Translations under genes and position numbers: made by a program
Notes under the pieces: generated by a model
What the model saw: the letters and a program-made list of their open reading frames with translations, nothing else
The model's database searches: none
What the model was told of the DNA's origin: nothing
Assembly: GCA_902461815.1 (NCBI GenBank)
Contig: CABPZE010000004.1
Coordinates: 81,603 to 145,602, forward strand
Length of the DNA stretch: 64,000 nucleotides
Source: CAG-390 sp003523225
GTDB lineage: Bacteria; Bacillota; Clostridia; Oscillospirales; CAG-272
Reading direction: 5' to 3'
Shown: piece after piece, positions 35,760 to 43,919 of the stretch
Position numbering within the stretch: the stretch's first letter is position 1
Layout: the number at the start of each line of letters is the position of its first letter

Positions 35760-36808
35760 TTGCTTTCCACCTCACTATGTTTAGCGTTTATGAACCAGCA
35801 TACAACAAACAACGGCAATCCAAGCAAACCGGATAAAATACTTACTGGCAGTTCTGCAGCGGAAATCAAACGATTAAGAACATCTACCAAAAGCAAAAAG
35901 GAGCTTCCCATTAAAAACGAGAGTGGCATTGTATAGCGATTGTTTGTCCCAATTAACAGTCGTACCAATTGAGGAATAACAAGACCAACCCATCCTATGG
36001 ATCCCGAAATAGAAACGGCCGAAGCAACCAAAACAGTTGCACATGCAAGAAAAATAATTCTATTACGAGCGAGGTTAAAGCCCATGCTTTTTGCTTCGCT
36101 ATCAACGAAGCAGAAATAGTTAAGATCCCAGCTCTTTGCGAAGAGTATAACGGTACAGACAATCACAGGCACAGCAATAAATCCTAACTGATCCAGCGTT
36201 ATTGAAGAAATATCTCCCATCGTCCAGAAAACGATTGCTTGTAAATGCACTTCCGGATTCGCCATATATTTAATAAGAGCAAGCACAGACGACATGGCTC
36301 CTCCGATTAATATGCCGGACAAAATCAAAGAAAGCGTCTTATCAAGCTTTATTCGTGAAGATAGCAAAAATATCAGACAAATATTCAACACACCAAGAGC
36401 GAATGCCAAAAACTGAATATGAAGGGTACTCCATCCTAATACGATGCCAAGAGCAGCGCCAACGCAAGAACTTGTGCTCACACCCAAGATGTCTTGCGAA
36501 ACCAATGTGTTTCGGAAAATACATTGATAGGTGAGTCCGGCAATTGCCAATATTCCGCCAATTACAATCGATGCTACAGTTCTTGGAACACGAATATTCA
36601 AAATGATTTTTCTGATGTTTTCAGCTTCTACGCCGCTATTGATGCCCACAACACTTTTAACAGTATCAAAGAATGACATTCCGTATTGACCTATAAACAA
36701 GGACACAACGGCAAGAAAAACAGTAATGATTAATAAAGCGAAAATCCAAAGTTGGCTTTTCTTTTTGCCTTGATAAAGATTTTCAATTTGTAATTTCTTT
36801 TTCTCCAC
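35756..36808 (-). CDS. FecCD-family permease
   Basis: The 350-residue membrane protein has about nine to ten hydrophobic segments and the family landmarks IRVPRTVASIVIGGILAIAG, YQCIFRNTLVSQDILGVSTS and GSIGWVGLVIPQLVR. It would form the homodimeric channel for a siderophore, heme or cobalamin. The start is a GTG at 36808 with AGAGGGG upstream and lies inside the end of the substrate-binding protein gene. This overlap implies coupled translation. Confidence 0.88.
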   Translation of the reverse strand: MEKKKLQIENLYQGKKKSQLWIFALLIITVFLAVVSLFIGQYGMSFFDTVKSVVGINSGVEAENIRKIILNIRVPRTVASIVIGGILAIAGLTYQCIFRNTLVSQDILGVSTSSCVGAALGIVLGWSTLHIQFLAFALGVLNICLIFLLSSRIKLDKTLSLILSGILIGGAMSSVLALIKYMANPEVHLQAIVFWTMGDISSITLDQLGFIAVPVIVCTVILFAKSWDLNYFCFVDSEAKSMGFNLARNRIIFLACATVLVASAVSISGSIGWVGLVIPQLVRLLIGTNNRYTMPLSFLMGSSFLLLVDVLNRLISAAELPVSILSGLLGLPLFVVCWFINAKHSEVESK

Positions 36809-37847
36809 TTGGCGTCAACCCCTCTAAAATATACTGAGCTTGCTGCTCTGTCAATGTAATTCCGGTAAATTCCTTGTAAAAATCGATGGTTTCCTTTACA
36901 AGATCATATTCGAAGTACTCAGGATAAACAACAGCACTTGTCCATGTAATCATTAGGGCAATCTCTATTCCGTATCTGTTCCAAGCAGAAATACCCATTG
37001 GAACCTTGAATACATGCCCGTTTTTTACAGCAGTGTTGTTAGACCATTCAGATGTTACCATCAATTCGTCGTAGAGGACATGCTGATATTTTCCACCAAT
37101 TATGATATTTTGAGGATTCACCGATAAGATTGCTTCGCTATCAACCTTATTAGCAGGGGATTCTATCAGTGAATCTGTTGCAAATATGGTATGGGAAAGT
37201 TGAGCGCAGGCAGAATTTGTAGAACCCTTTCCAGCAGTTTTATATAGCCCTTTATTAGAAACACCGTTTATATAATAGAGGGTTTCTTTTTCAAGTACCT
37301 TATCTTTGAGAGTGTTTTCGACCAATGCAATGTTTCCGTCGAGATAGGCAATATATTTATTACACTTTTCTACAGCATCTCCACCCAAAATATCCCCTAA
37401 CATTTTAATGGTTGCCTTCATATCCTCCAAAGACCAATATGAAAAAGTGACTGCCGTAACACCCTTGCTTCTCAAATCGCGAGCTTGCTCTGCTTCTTGA
37501 ACAAGAACAATGTCAGCATTTGCTCTCAAAAGAATTTCAGCACTTGCTTCTTGGTCAAATTTTTCAATTTCGTTGGTTCTCGGATACATTTCAGCCATCC
37601 ATGGAGATTCGATAGCATCTACATTAATACCGACAAGATAATCACCAAATCCAAGCCCAACCATAACTTGGCATCCGTATGTAACAAGATTGATTACTGT
37701 ATCTACTTTGGCAGGAATGATAACCTCGTCTCCAGCGGCATCTATAATTTTCTTGGTTTCTTTATCCGTTGAACCTTGATTGCTATTGCAAGCAGTCAAA
37801 CTGATGATCATAAGCATAGCAATAACTAAAGACAAAATTCGTTTCAT
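36783..37847 (-). CDS. Periplasmic-binding-type lipoprotein (FepB/BtuF family)
   Basis: The 354-residue protein has a lipobox (SLTAC) and the PBP class III pattern of the TroA/BtuF fold: EVIIPAKVDTVINLV, DAIESPWMAEMYP and NADIVLVQE. The C-terminal half reads GHVFKVPMGISAWNRYG. This group binds ferric siderophores, heme or B12; the exact ligand is not readable. AAAGGAG precedes the ATG, 4 bases after the esterase stop. Confidence 0.87.
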   Translation of the reverse strand: MKRILSLVIAMLMIISLTACNSNQGSTDKETKKIIDAAGDEVIIPAKVDTVINLVTYGCQVMVGLGFGDYLVGINVDAIESPWMAEMYPRTNEIEKFDQEASAEILLRANADIVLVQEAEQARDLRSKGVTAVTFSYWSLEDMKATIKMLGDILGGDAVEKCNKYIAYLDGNIALVENTLKDKVLEKETLYYINGVSNKGLYKTAGKGSTNSACAQLSHTIFATDSLIESPANKVDSEAILSVNPQNIIIGGKYQHVLYDELMVTSEWSNNTAVKNGHVFKVPMGISAWNRYGIEIALMITWTSAVVYPEYFEYDLVKETIDFYKEFTGITLTEQQAQYILEGLTPSGEKEITN

Positions 37848-37851
37848 AATT

Positions 37852-39021
37852 TTATTCTCCTTTTAATTTGAAATTAGGCTTTCTCCAACTAAATAGATAT
37901 TCGGGCGGAGAAAAGGGTAACTTATAAAAGCTATCACTGATATCCTCGTTGTCATGGATGTGACAGATAATATTGACAAGCATTTCTATATCTTCTGCTT
38001 TGTGATAATGAGTTCCGGTTCTAAAATACCAATAGATATTAGGACCTGCGCCTAAAAACTCGTAGACTTCTTTAGCAGCTTCAGTAGTCATCCAAGAGCC
38101 TATAGGATTTGCCCATATATCGCCAGCCGCTTCGGATACGAATAAAATTCGCGGAGCAACTAACGCTTTCAGAAAATGTGTATCAAAGGGCAATTCATTT
38201 TCGCGTCCGATATAGTTCTTCATTGTTGGACCGATCCAAAAATCAGTTTCCTTACATATGTCCTTTAAGGTTTCGCTTCTCCAAGGCAAAAGGTCGGGAT
38301 AGTCTCCTACCATTTCTATTCGATAACATCCTCCACCGACAAGGCAAGCTTCGTTTGGATTAACGATAGCAATTCTTTCATCAACTGCTCCTGCAAGCAT
38401 CGTTGCTTTACCACCTCTTGAATGTCCGGTGGCTACGATGCATGAGCAATCAATTTGCGGAAGATTGAGTTTTATTACAGCGTCAACACAACGTGAATAC
38501 CCCCAAGCCCAAGCACCCAATGCACCGAAAGTGTATTCAGGATAGATATCGTATAGTGCACCAGCGCGACCTCGTTCTTCCTTAAGATCATGTGCAAGTT
38601 CTGTTCTATCAAACAAAAGCCAACCGATATCTCTGGAAACTGCGGCATTTATGAAATCTTCTTTCATAAAATAACCTGCGCACATATCTCCATCAATGAT
38701 TATGGGACGACTCTCGCCCTTTGGCATAATAAGTTTTACTACAAAAGAGATTTGTTTTTCTTTTGTACCAGCATGAATTTTATATGATCGATGTTCTTTA
38801 CCACAATTCAGTTGTTCAACCCAAAATATTTCGGGGGCTGGTGGTAATGTTCCAAATTGCACATCTATTGTCGTTTTTGCGATTTCTCGCTTCCGGCGTT
38901 CCCACTCGTCTATTGATGAAACGTAGTTTCCATTATCAAACATGAATGGATTGGGAAGCTCACCGATGGCTTTATACTCGGTTATTTTTAGGAGGTGTTC
39001 ATTTAGCAGATTATCTTTCAT
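37852..39021 (-). CDS. CE15-like alpha/beta hydrolase (glucuronoyl/acetylxylan esterase related)
   Basis: The 389-residue protein has the esterase landmarks WERRKREIAKTTIDVQFGTLPPAPE and GWLLFDRTE. The nucleophile elbow is G199-H-S201-R-G-G-K, followed by MLAGAVDERIAIVNPNE and a late GTHYHKAED histidine. CE15 enzymes cleave glucuronate esters; with no signal peptide this one should act inside the cell. Next to a FecBCD importer it may instead hydrolyse an imported ester such as a siderophore (inference). I chose ATG 39021 (GGAGGGG 7 bases upstream) over 39036. Confidence 0.72.
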   Translation of the reverse strand: MKDNLLNEHLLKITEYKAIGELPNPFMFDNGNYVSSIDEWERRKREIAKTTIDVQFGTLPPAPEIFWVEQLNCGKEHRSYKIHAGTKEKQISFVVKLIMPKGESRPIIIDGDMCAGYFMKEDFINAAVSRDIGWLLFDRTELAHDLKEERGRAGALYDIYPEYTFGALGAWAWGYSRCVDAVIKLNLPQIDCSCIVATGHSRGGKATMLAGAVDERIAIVNPNEACLVGGGCYRIEMVGDYPDLLPWRSETLKDICKETDFWIGPTMKNYIGRENELPFDTHFLKALVAPRILFVSEAAGDIWANPIGSWMTTEAAKEVYEFLGAGPNIYWYFRTGTHYHKAEDIEMLVNIICHIHDNEDISDSFYKLPFSPPEYLFSWRKPNFKLKGE

Positions 39022-39487
39022 CTTTTTCCCCTCCATCGGATAAAGTTGAAAGTGTTTTAAGAAGTTCTCTCAATTCCTCTATCTTTTTGCTTTCGTTTTC
39101 TATCTCCGACTCCAAATGACGGATAGTTTTTCTTTTGTTTGAAACAGAGCTTGAAAGTGCTTCAATTTCTGTAGATACAAATTCGCATATGTCATTTGCA
39201 GAAATATGGGCATTTTTTATGTTTTCCTCGGCAGACAGTTTATGTGCGACAATGCCTCCGATTAAGGCGGTAGACAAAGCAGCCGTTCCCAAAAGAAAGG
39301 CGGTTGTAGTTCCAGCATACTTAGGTGTTGATTTTACAAATTCTCTCAAAGCACTTTCGCAAATAATATTTCCACCCTTACGAGAATCCTGTTGTGCGAC
39401 CAATTTACCAGATCTAATCCAGCGTCGAACGGTCTCGGGATTGGTTTTTAACAGGTCAGCTACTTGTTTAACATTATAGCTATTCAT
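39011..39487 (-). CDS. Membrane-tethered helix-turn-helix regulator
   Basis: The 158-residue protein has an excisionase/MerR-like DNA-binding domain at residues 1-50 (YNVKQVADLLKTNPETVRRWIRSGKLVA). A single membrane helix follows (about 59-82), then a coiled coil rich in Glu, Lys and Leu (about 95-150). This suggests a DNA-binding protein held at the membrane and dimerised outside or along it. It is the first gene of the esterase-transporter operon and likely controls it. The end overlaps the esterase start. GGAGG precedes the ATG. Confidence 0.75.
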   Translation of the reverse strand: MNSYNVKQVADLLKTNPETVRRWIRSGKLVAQQDSRKGGNIICESALREFVKSTPKYAGTTTAFLLGTAALSTALIGGIVAHKLSAEENIKNAHISANDICEFVSTEIEALSSSVSNKRKTIRHLESEIENESKKIEELRELLKTLSTLSDGGEKDER

Positions 39488-39512
39488 ATAACCCTCCTAC
39501 TCATTTGCGTTT

Positions 39513-39541
39513 ATTGTATCACAAAATGTAGTAAAAGTCAA
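39513..39541 (-). promoter_or_regulatory. Promoter of the tethered-HTH/esterase/transporter operon
   Basis: On the minus strand TTGACT, 17 bases, TACAAT (plus positions 39536-39541 and 39513-39518), 26 bases before the start codon. Confidence 0.8.
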
Positions 39542-39557
39542 TATATGTAGCAATAAA

Positions 39558-39590
39558 GTTGCAACAACCAATGATTATGGTTGTTGCAAC
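39558..39590 (-). terminator. 13-bp inverted repeat upstream of the operon promoter
   Basis: GTTGCAACAACCA and its complement with a 7-base loop sit between the end of the 72-residue gene and the operon promoter. On the minus strand TTTATT follows, so it can terminate the upstream small genes. Being just upstream of the -35 box, it could also be an operator. Confidence 0.55.
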
Positions 39591-39624
39591 GTAAGATTTC
39601 AAACCGAAAAATTGAATTCACATA

Positions 39625-39843
39625 TTATATGTATTGTTTCAACCATTCAGGCATATTAGGATCATCGATAGCCCAAGACTCTACAACCTCTTCATCCTCA
39701 TTCCAGTTGCTTTCGTCGCCATCGAATACCTTTTGACGGTGGCATTTATATTTTACTACATCTCCACCTTCAAGGCGATACTCATTCCAGTAGTAATTTT
39801 GTTTGCCGTAGCCTTTCCATTCACTTGTAGTGTAAATTGTCAT
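39625..39843 (-). CDS. Small acidic protein, unknown function
   Basis: The 72-residue protein is rich in Trp, Tyr, Glu and Asp (SEWKGYGKQNYYWNEYRLEGG, ending NMPEWLKQYI). I recognise no family. GGAGG at good spacing supports translation. It is the last of a run of small minus-strand genes. Confidence 0.55.
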   Translation of the reverse strand: MTIYTTSEWKGYGKQNYYWNEYRLEGGDVVKYKCHRQKVFDGDESNWNEDEEVVESWAIDDPNMPEWLKQYI

Positions 39844-39870
39844 ACTTTATACCTCCGTTATTATACCATG

Positions 39871-40089
39871 TTAAAATTTCAGCAGGTCAATCTTGCCACT
39901 GTGAACTTTTTTGTGGCAATCATGGCACAAAGCTACTATGTTATCCGCTGTTGCTGCTCCAGAATATTGATGATCAAAAACGTGATGTCCTTGCACTTTC
40001 TTCTTTGTGCCACACACTTGACACGTTTCATTGTCTCTTGCACGACCAGCCTTTTGCGCATTGATATGCGCCGATGAACGCTTTTTCAT
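39871..40089 (-). CDS. Minimal HNH-type protein
   Basis: The 72-residue protein has a zinc-knuckle CQVCG, then GHHVFDHQYSG, NIVALCHDCHKKVH. This is an HNH nuclease core (His-His, Asn, His) with a CxxC...CxxC zinc site. There is nothing outside the core except a short basic N terminus. It could nick DNA or be a recombinational helper; activity is untested. Confidence 0.75.
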   Translation of the reverse strand: MKKRSSAHINAQKAGRARDNETCQVCGTKKKVQGHHVFDHQYSGAATADNIVALCHDCHKKVHSGKIDLLKF

Positions 40090-40092
40090 TGC

Positions 40093-40290
40093 TTAACCTC
40101 CAATCTTTTTCCGGATGCCACTTTGAATTAACGATCCCACGTTTGTTTTTTGACCGGTTGCTATTGTTCCCCTGCCATTGGGAGCATATTTTGCTTTTGC
40201 TTTCATAATATCTTTGGATATTTGAGCAGCTTGATTTTGTGTGAGATCCGATATAACCGCTACTACCGCTCTATCTTTTTTTCCTGCCAT
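40093..40290 (-). CDS. Small basic protein, unknown function
   Basis: The 65-residue protein (MAGKKDRAVVAVISDLTQNQ, then basic, glycine-rich) has no known family. It lies 3 bases from the HNH gene on the same strand, and GAGG precedes the ATG. Co-transcription with the HNH gene is likely. Confidence 0.55.
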   Translation of the reverse strand: MAGKKDRAVVAVISDLTQNQAAQISKDIMKAKAKYAPNGRGTIATGQKTNVGSLIQSGIRKKIGG

Positions 40291-40305
40291 TATTATTCTT
40301 CCTCC

Positions 40306-40527
40306 TTAAAAATTTGTAATTGTAATACCGTTGTCTATTACCGTTTCAATTGTATTTTCACCATAACCGATAGTTAAGATGTTTTTTGTGTCTAACCAAA
40401 CTCCCGACTCTTGACGGATTAACGGTAGGATATCTACCTCACCGCTAACTCTTTCAATGGCAACAAACTCACTTGTTACATTAAGTACCTTGTCGCCTGA
40501 TTTCATAACATTGATTTTCATACTCAT
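40306..40527 (-). CDS. Small beta-rich protein, unknown function
   Basis: The 73-residue protein (MSMKINVMKSGDKVLNVTSE, IETVIDNGITITNF) looks like a small beta fold. AAAGGAGG precedes the ATG. It sits in the run of small genes that ends at 39625. No family recognised. Confidence 0.55.
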   Translation of the reverse strand: MSMKINVMKSGDKVLNVTSEFVAIERVSGEVDILPLIRQESGVWLDTKNILTIGYGENTIETVIDNGITITNF

Positions 40528-40542
40528 CTTACCTCCTTTGAT

Positions 40543-40719
40543 TTAATCACCCTCTATTGAAGGCGGATTTGCAATTGCGGCCGCTACAGCAATAATGGCT
40601 ATGATAATCTCATCGAAAATTCCGGGGACAAATATGAGACATAATAAAAACACAACCAAGAAGAGTGCCGCCCCAACCAACCATTTGATTAATCCAATGA
40701 TACTACTCAATAATTTCAT
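40543..40719 (-). CDS. Small membrane protein, 58 residues
   Basis: The minus strand encodes a short protein with two hydrophobic segments (about residues 14-33 and 36-50), separated by PGIFDE. AAGGAG stands 7 bases before the ATG. It is the first gene downstream of one of the three boxed promoters (40763-40807), so it and the small genes that follow are likely co-regulated with the NERD gene. A related prophage or phage-shock-type role cannot be assigned. Confidence 0.6.
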   Translation of the reverse strand: MKLLSSIIGLIKWLVGAALFLVVFLLCLIFVPGIFDEIIIAIIAVAAAIANPPSIEGD

Positions 40720-40762
40720 AAATTTTCTCCTTCATATTTCAATTTGTTTTCCTGGTGACATT

Positions 40763-40807
40763 AGTATATCATTATTGTTTGTCTAAAAGGCATCTTTGAA
40801 AGTGACA
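40763..40807 (-). promoter_or_regulatory. Boxed promoter C
   Basis: Minus-strand box TGTCACTTTCAAAGA (plus 40793-40807), exactly 24 bases, then TATACT (plus 40763-40768). The box begins two bases past the stop codon of the NERD gene. No good -35 hexamer exists between box and -10, which suggests activator dependence. Confidence 0.65.
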
Positions 40808-40808
40808 A

Positions 40809-41882
40809 TTATGCGCGCTTAAATCCAAGACCGAGCATCATAGCAAATCCGAGAACACAAGCGGCGGCACCGGCAGCAATATAATCAAAGCCGATATTTT
40901 TCTTCTCTTTCTGTGCCAACTTTTCACGGACAATCTTGGGATCAATCACCTTAGACTTGCGCTCCTCAGGATTCGCTGACTTTGCCTCCGCGGTACTTTC
41001 GGGTTCACCCTGAAGAACCACCATTGCCTCGGCAAGACTACGACGAACATCATCATAGTTGAGTTCTGTTTCAAAGCGCTTTACGTTAGATTCCATTTCG
41101 GAAAAGATCTTATCAAGCTGATCAAGCTGATCATGCTTGTAGTAAGCACAACCGAGGTAGTTCTCAATTTTCCGATTCAGACCCGTGCGGAAGCAATGCT
41201 TTTCCTTACGGTATCTATCATCAATTTTGATGTACTGTCCCTTGGGTGCAGAAAATACGATGTAACTGTCAACGTATACGGGGATATCCAAACCAGTAGA
41301 AGCAACGGCTTTTTCAAGTGCGTTCTTCAAGAGTTTGCGCTTGATTGCCATTTTTTCACCAAGAGGGATCTTATCATAGCACTCATCACTTGCAAATACC
41401 ATTCTACCGTCTTCGGTAAGTGTAAGATCGGACTTAACCTTCTTAACCTCCAAAATGATCACGCCGGAATCCGTCAAAACAATAGCATCAAGCTCCGTTT
41501 CATCCTGCCCGTCGGTAATGTAAACATTGCGATACACCTTGGTGTTAGGTCTGTTTAAATATTCCAAGGTTTTGGAAACAAGACTTTCACCCTTGGCACC
41601 AGACATAGTAATTGCCAATTCCTTAGAAAGCTTTTTCATTGTGATGATACCGTTATGTACCGCAGGATGATTGCGAACATCATTTTTACGTGCGGTGGAT
41701 TCCATGAGAAACAGCGCTTCATCGATGCGCATTTGCTCGTGGTAAGCATCTCCCGCTACCATTTTGCAAACAACATTTTGAAATCCAAGAAGCTCGGATA
41801 CATACTCGTTGAAGGTAACTTCCTTCGACATCAATACGTTGCTGCTCTCCATTTCTCTGATAAAATCTTCTGCTCTTTTCAT
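40809..41882 (-). CDS. Membrane-anchored NERD (nuclease-related) domain protein
   Basis: The 357-residue protein has a helical N-terminal region and a NERD domain at about residues 93-210. Its nuclease-like motif is ETELDAIVLTDSGVIILEVKKVK (the D...ExK pattern of the restriction-endonuclease fold), flanked by GAKGESLVSKTLEYL. A linker and one C-terminal membrane helix (about 335-353) follow. NERD proteins are thought to process nucleic acid, but few are characterised. It is preceded by its own boxed promoter (41937-41981). Confidence 0.78.
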   Translation of the reverse strand: MKRAEDFIREMESSNVLMSKEVTFNEYVSELLGFQNVVCKMVAGDAYHEQMRIDEALFLMESTARKNDVRNHPAVHNGIITMKKLSKELAITMSGAKGESLVSKTLEYLNRPNTKVYRNVYITDGQDETELDAIVLTDSGVIILEVKKVKSDLTLTEDGRMVFASDECYDKIPLGEKMAIKRKLLKNALEKAVASTGLDIPVYVDSYIVFSAPKGQYIKIDDRYRKEKHCFRTGLNRKIENYLGCAYYKHDQLDQLDKIFSEMESNVKRFETELNYDDVRRSLAEAMVVLQGEPESTAEAKSANPEERKSKVIDPKIVREKLAQKEKKNIGFDYIAAGAAACVLGFAMMLGLGFKRA

Positions 41883-41936
41883 TGTGATTCTCCTTTGTTT
41901 TAAATGATTTTTAATGTATTTTCCTTTTGTGCCTTA

Positions 41937-41981
41937 ATTATAACAAATATCCGTTCAAGTGTGGTCTCTTTGAAAGTGACA
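41937..41981 (-). promoter_or_regulatory. Boxed promoter A (NERD gene)
   Basis: Minus-strand box TGTCACTTTCAAAGA (plus 41967-41981), exactly 24 bases, then TATAAT (plus 41937-41942), about 55 bases before the NERD start. The -10 is preceded by ATATTTGT, as in promoter B. Confidence 0.7.
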
Positions 41982-42000
41982 TTTGCTATCATCAAAAAAT

Positions 42001-42029
42001 GCACCCACAAGGACTTACCTTGTGAGTGC
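42001..42029 (-). terminator. Terminator of the exonuclease-BRCT gene, overlapped by promoter B
   Basis: GCACTCACAAGG/CCTTGTGGGTGC on the minus strand (one G-U pair, 5-base loop) is followed by ATTTTTTG. Its 5' arm begins at the base next to the -10 box of promoter B. Confidence 0.8.
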
Positions 42030-42074
42030 ATTATAACAAATATTAAATTAACTTTGGTATCTTTGAAAGTGACA
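42030..42074 (-). promoter_or_regulatory. Boxed promoter B
   Basis: Minus-strand box TGTCACTTTCAAAGA (plus 42060-42074), exactly 24 bases, then TATAAT (plus 42030-42035). The box begins right after the stop of the exonuclease gene. A start about 7 bases past the -10 would fall inside the 5' arm of the terminator hairpin. Confidence 0.65.
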
Positions 42075-42075
42075 A

Positions 42076-43782
42076 TTATTTTGCGCCGAGCCACGAAATA
42101 CCGAGCTCATACATTTTTTCGTTGATATTGAAAATATCGTAATTGCCGTGGGCAATGGCGTCCTCAATAATTCTATCGAACTCAAAGTTTCTTGAAAGAA
42201 CATAGCCTGCTGAAGAAAGCAATTCGTTGGTCTGTTCCACGTTAAGTTCCAATGCAATTGCAAAAGCGCAAATGTTTTGCTTGGAAGGGAGATAATTGGG
42301 TACGCATTTGATTTTTGACATCATCTGACGAGGAAGTTGTGCCTTTTTATAAACCTCGGCATCACCAAGTCCGCTTGCATCAATAAAACCAAACAAGACC
42401 TCGCTAAAGGATTTCGCCGGCTTAATAATATCACTTTCCTTGGAAATTTGGATATTACAGCCCTTGCCGTTGTACTCAATCGCTTTCTTTACCTTTGTGC
42501 CGTAGGTTCCGTTGGAATAGGATTTACATTCGTAATCACCGACAACCAAGATGTCCGTTGTTTTCTTGACACTTGTCTCAATGATACCACCTTGTTCAAT
42601 GATATACTGCTCAACGGCAGATTTTTGACCAAAGGCAAAATTACCACTGAGGCAAATGCGCTTACCCTTGAGAGACATTACATCCTTGCGCAAGGACTCA
42701 ACGGGATCTAAAAGATTGCTAATTTCGTTCTTGATAGAAAGCGCTTCGGCGGGAGTTAACACCCCGTCAGCCAAAACGACTTTGATCTCACTATATAATT
42801 TATCAAACGGGAAATGACCGGAGAGATAATTGTTTTCGTACAACCAAGCACGGAGATTTTGACATTCTTCATCCGTAATTTCTTCGTCGGTGATAATGCC
42901 CTTGATAATACCATTCAAAATCTGTGTAGCAAGAGTAATCGTAGATGTAGAAACGATATCGAGGTGTCTTCTAATCTCCAGCTGAAGCGTATTTACTTCG
43001 TCAAGAGTGATGACATCATCTGCCAAAATATTATCGATGACAGAAATGATGGTAGATACATCCGCGTGAGATGTATAGGGAGCGAATGTTCCTCTCCACG
43101 ATTTAATATATTCCTTCTCATCCTCCGATATTTCGGAGTCCAATGTGAATCCTCTGATCATACCGTATAGGGCATGAATATCCTTTTTGAGCGAAGCATT
43201 GGATATGTAAGCGATAAAGTCTGCGTTATCGTTCGGAATATATCTTTGAATTTCGCTTTCGATGTTAATTTTCGAATAGTCAACCAACTTGTCCAAAAGA
43301 TCGGAGCAGGCACAAGCATCGTAAAAAGCGTTGTGCTTTTCTGCAATTGTGATGCCAAAGAAATTACACAAAGTGCCGAGCGCGTAATCGGAAACGGCAA
43401 AGGAAGGAACAAGCTCCTTCGCAAGCTGATAGGTGCAAATGTAATAGATTTCAGGGACTTCAATACCGTATCTCACTAAATTCTTGTGCAGAGCATCCAA
43501 GTCGGCAGAAGCAACGTTGTGCCCAATGATAACCGCATTCGTAAAATACTGTTCGATATCGTCCCAAATGTTATTTAACGAGGGAGCGCCCTTAACAGTA
43601 TCGCTCGTGATACCGTGGATGCGAACACAGTTATCGTCAAATCCATCTTCGGGATTTACAAAAAGATCCAATTTATCGACCTCTGCGTTAGGATTATCTA
43701 AATCTCTGCTCAAAATACCGATTTGACATATCGATTTGTTTCGAACGTTGGCATATTCAACGTCAAAAAATGTTACTTTCAT
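42076..43782 (-). CDS. DEDDh exonuclease-BRCT fusion protein
   Basis: The 568-residue protein has three parts. First is a DnaQ-like exonuclease domain at 1-170 (F-D7-V-E9, HNVASADLDAL near 88-98, and H150NAFYD155). A helical, acidic middle region (about 215-360) follows, with repeated DGVLTxxE-type units. Last are a BRCT domain (about 370-450, GKRICLSGNFAFGQKSAVEQYI) and a C-terminal helical domain (475-568, with LPSKQNICAFAIALELNVEQTNELLSSAG). A bare DinG/PolC-type exonuclease lacks the latter parts. I chose ATG 43782 over TTG 43803. It diverges from the LexA-like repressor and is probably SOS-like regulated. Confidence 0.8.
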   Translation of the reverse strand: MKVTFFDVEYANVRNKSICQIGILSRDLDNPNAEVDKLDLFVNPEDGFDDNCVRIHGITSDTVKGAPSLNNIWDDIEQYFTNAVIIGHNVASADLDALHKNLVRYGIEVPEIYYICTYQLAKELVPSFAVSDYALGTLCNFFGITIAEKHNAFYDACACSDLLDKLVDYSKINIESEIQRYIPNDNADFIAYISNASLKKDIHALYGMIRGFTLDSEISEDEKEYIKSWRGTFAPYTSHADVSTIISVIDNILADDVITLDEVNTLQLEIRRHLDIVSTSTITLATQILNGIIKGIITDEEITDEECQNLRAWLYENNYLSGHFPFDKLYSEIKVVLADGVLTPAEALSIKNEISNLLDPVESLRKDVMSLKGKRICLSGNFAFGQKSAVEQYIIEQGGIIETSVKKTTDILVVGDYECKSYSNGTYGTKVKKAIEYNGKGCNIQISKESDIIKPAKSFSEVLFGFIDASGLGDAEVYKKAQLPRQMMSKIKCVPNYLPSKQNICAFAIALELNVEQTNELLSSAGYVLSRNFEFDRIIEDAIAHGNYDIFNINEKMYELGISWLGAK

Positions 43783-43816
43783 ATCTGCCCCCTGTTTGTC
43801 CAATGGCGTTATTGAT

Positions 43817-43845
43817 ATTATATCATATTTTTATGAATTTTTCAA
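43817..43845 (-). promoter_or_regulatory. Promoter of the exonuclease-BRCT gene
   Basis: On the minus strand TTGAAA, 17 bases, TATAAT (plus 43840-43845 and 43817-43822), 35 bases before the ATG. A half-conserved GAAACA-N3-ATTTTC dyad at 43854-43868 lies just upstream of the -35. Confidence 0.8.
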
Positions 43846-43877
43846 GCACAAATGAAACAAATATTTTCACTAATCTC

Positions 43878-43906
43878 TTGACAACTAAAAAATAATGTGA
43901 TATAAT
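43878..43906 (+). promoter_or_regulatory. Promoter of the LexA-like gene
   Basis: Perfect TTGACA (43878-43883), 17 bases, perfect TATAAT (43901-43906), 40 bases before the start codon. Confidence 0.88.
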
Positions 43907-43919
43907 AGCTCTACATACT

